DNA of 64,000 nt from Clostridium saudiense (GTDB lineage Bacteria > Bacillota > Clostridia > Clostridiales > Clostridiaceae). The notes beneath the pieces are model-generated. The model saw only the letters and a list, made by a program, of their open reading frames with translations. It ran no database searches and had not been told where the DNA came from. The translations under genes were made by a program, and so were the position numbers. Position 1 is the first letter of the stretch, and every line of letters begins with the position of its first letter. Positions 63,702 to 64,000 of this stretch are shown here, in pieces. The DNA lies in the NCBI RefSeq assembly GCF_000577815.1, contig NZ_CBYM010000014.1, positions 1 through 64,000 on the forward strand. Direction: 5' to 3'.

Positions 63702-64000
63702 ATGATGATTTTGAATGAAAGGTTTATGAAAATAGCTATTGAGTTAGCAAAAAAAGGTATAGGAAATGTAAATCCTAATCCGTTGGTTGGTGCAATAATT
63801 GTTAAAGACGATAAAATTATTGGACAAGGTTATCATGAGAAATATGGACAAGGACATGCAGAAGTTAATGCATTTAAAAGTTTAACTGAAGATGCAACAG
63901 GAGCTACTATGTATGTTACTTTAGAACCATGCTCTCATTATGGAAAAACACCACCTTGTGTAGATAGAATTATTGAAAATAAAATAAGTAAAGTTATTAT
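63702..64000 (+). CDS. ribD: RibD riboflavin biosynthesis deaminase (partial)
   Basis: The first about 99 residues of the pyrimidine deaminase/reductase, running off the window end. Seen: MKIAIELAKKGIGNVNPNPL, then the deaminase zinc site GQGHAEVNAF and LEPCSHYGKTPPC. It deaminates 2,5-diamino-6-ribosylamino-pyrimidinone phosphate. Start ATG 63702 or 63705, or TTG 63711 with GAGATGATG as SD. Controlled by the FMN riboswitch. Confidence 0.93.
   Translation, partial: MMILNERFMKIAIELAKKGIGNVNPNPLVGAIIVKDDKIIGQGYHEKYGQGHAEVNAFKSLTEDATGATMYVTLEPCSHYGKTPPCVDRIIENKISKVI

Overview
The window is very AT-rich with strong Shine-Dalgarno (SD) sites, U-tract hairpin terminators and clostridial protein families. 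It fits the chromosome of a saccharolytic anaerobe of Clostridium sensu stricto. I cannot name a species. I saw no rRNA, tRNA or CRISPR array.

Layout. 0-1.8 kb: a Uma2-family gene and decayed ORF remnants. 1.8-6.7 kb: a formate/nitrite-type channel with a Rex-like site, ferritin, a divergent MFS/AraC pair and an MntA-HepT toxin-antitoxin module. 7-13.1 kb: a redox/accessory cluster of flavoprotein, aldo-keto reductase, MFS, LysR, metallo-hydrolase, carboxymuconolactone-decarboxylase-like protein and cupin. 13.4-16.4 kb: an island with a phage-type replication protein that carries tandem 24-bp repeats and a 60-bp A/T-only tract inside its gene, then an AAA/nuclease-like gene. 16.5-22 kb: SelO, CarD-like protein, zinc ribbon, preQ1 riboswitch with queC, marR and a MATE gene with an in-frame stop.

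22-32 kb: HNH protein, a GH43 gene with an in-frame stop, LarE-like protein, an MFS gene followed by an internally deleted paralogue, an OpuC-type osmolyte ABC operon and a kinase/phosphoesterase deletion chimera. Gene decay is concentrated here. 32-43.5 kb: lactate-type dehydrogenase, Ca/Na exchanger, trehalose operon (treP-treA-treR) with three 35-bp operator repeats, and a GH2 enzyme. 43.5-54 kb: orphan histidine kinase, heterodimeric ABC exporter, GNATs, a deformylase variant, CstA and an endolysin-like amidase. 54-64 kb: Ctc/L25, small unknown proteins, a MATE exporter with a probable attenuator leader, UPF0158, a PTS EIIBC, a PAS-GGDEF-HD-GYP protein, a stand-alone peptidoglycan-binding protein, and an FMN riboswitch before ribD, which runs off the end.

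The strongest unexplained signals are: (i) three near-identical promoters with 19-bp spacers and a shared AGTTAACT dyad (6.9, 11.8 and 25.0 kb), which look like one MerR-family regulon whose regulator is not in the window; (ii) the iteron-like array plus A/T-only tract inside the replication gene, resembling the lambda ori-in-O layout; (iii) a promoter, anti-terminator and terminator arrangement ahead of the second MATE gene.
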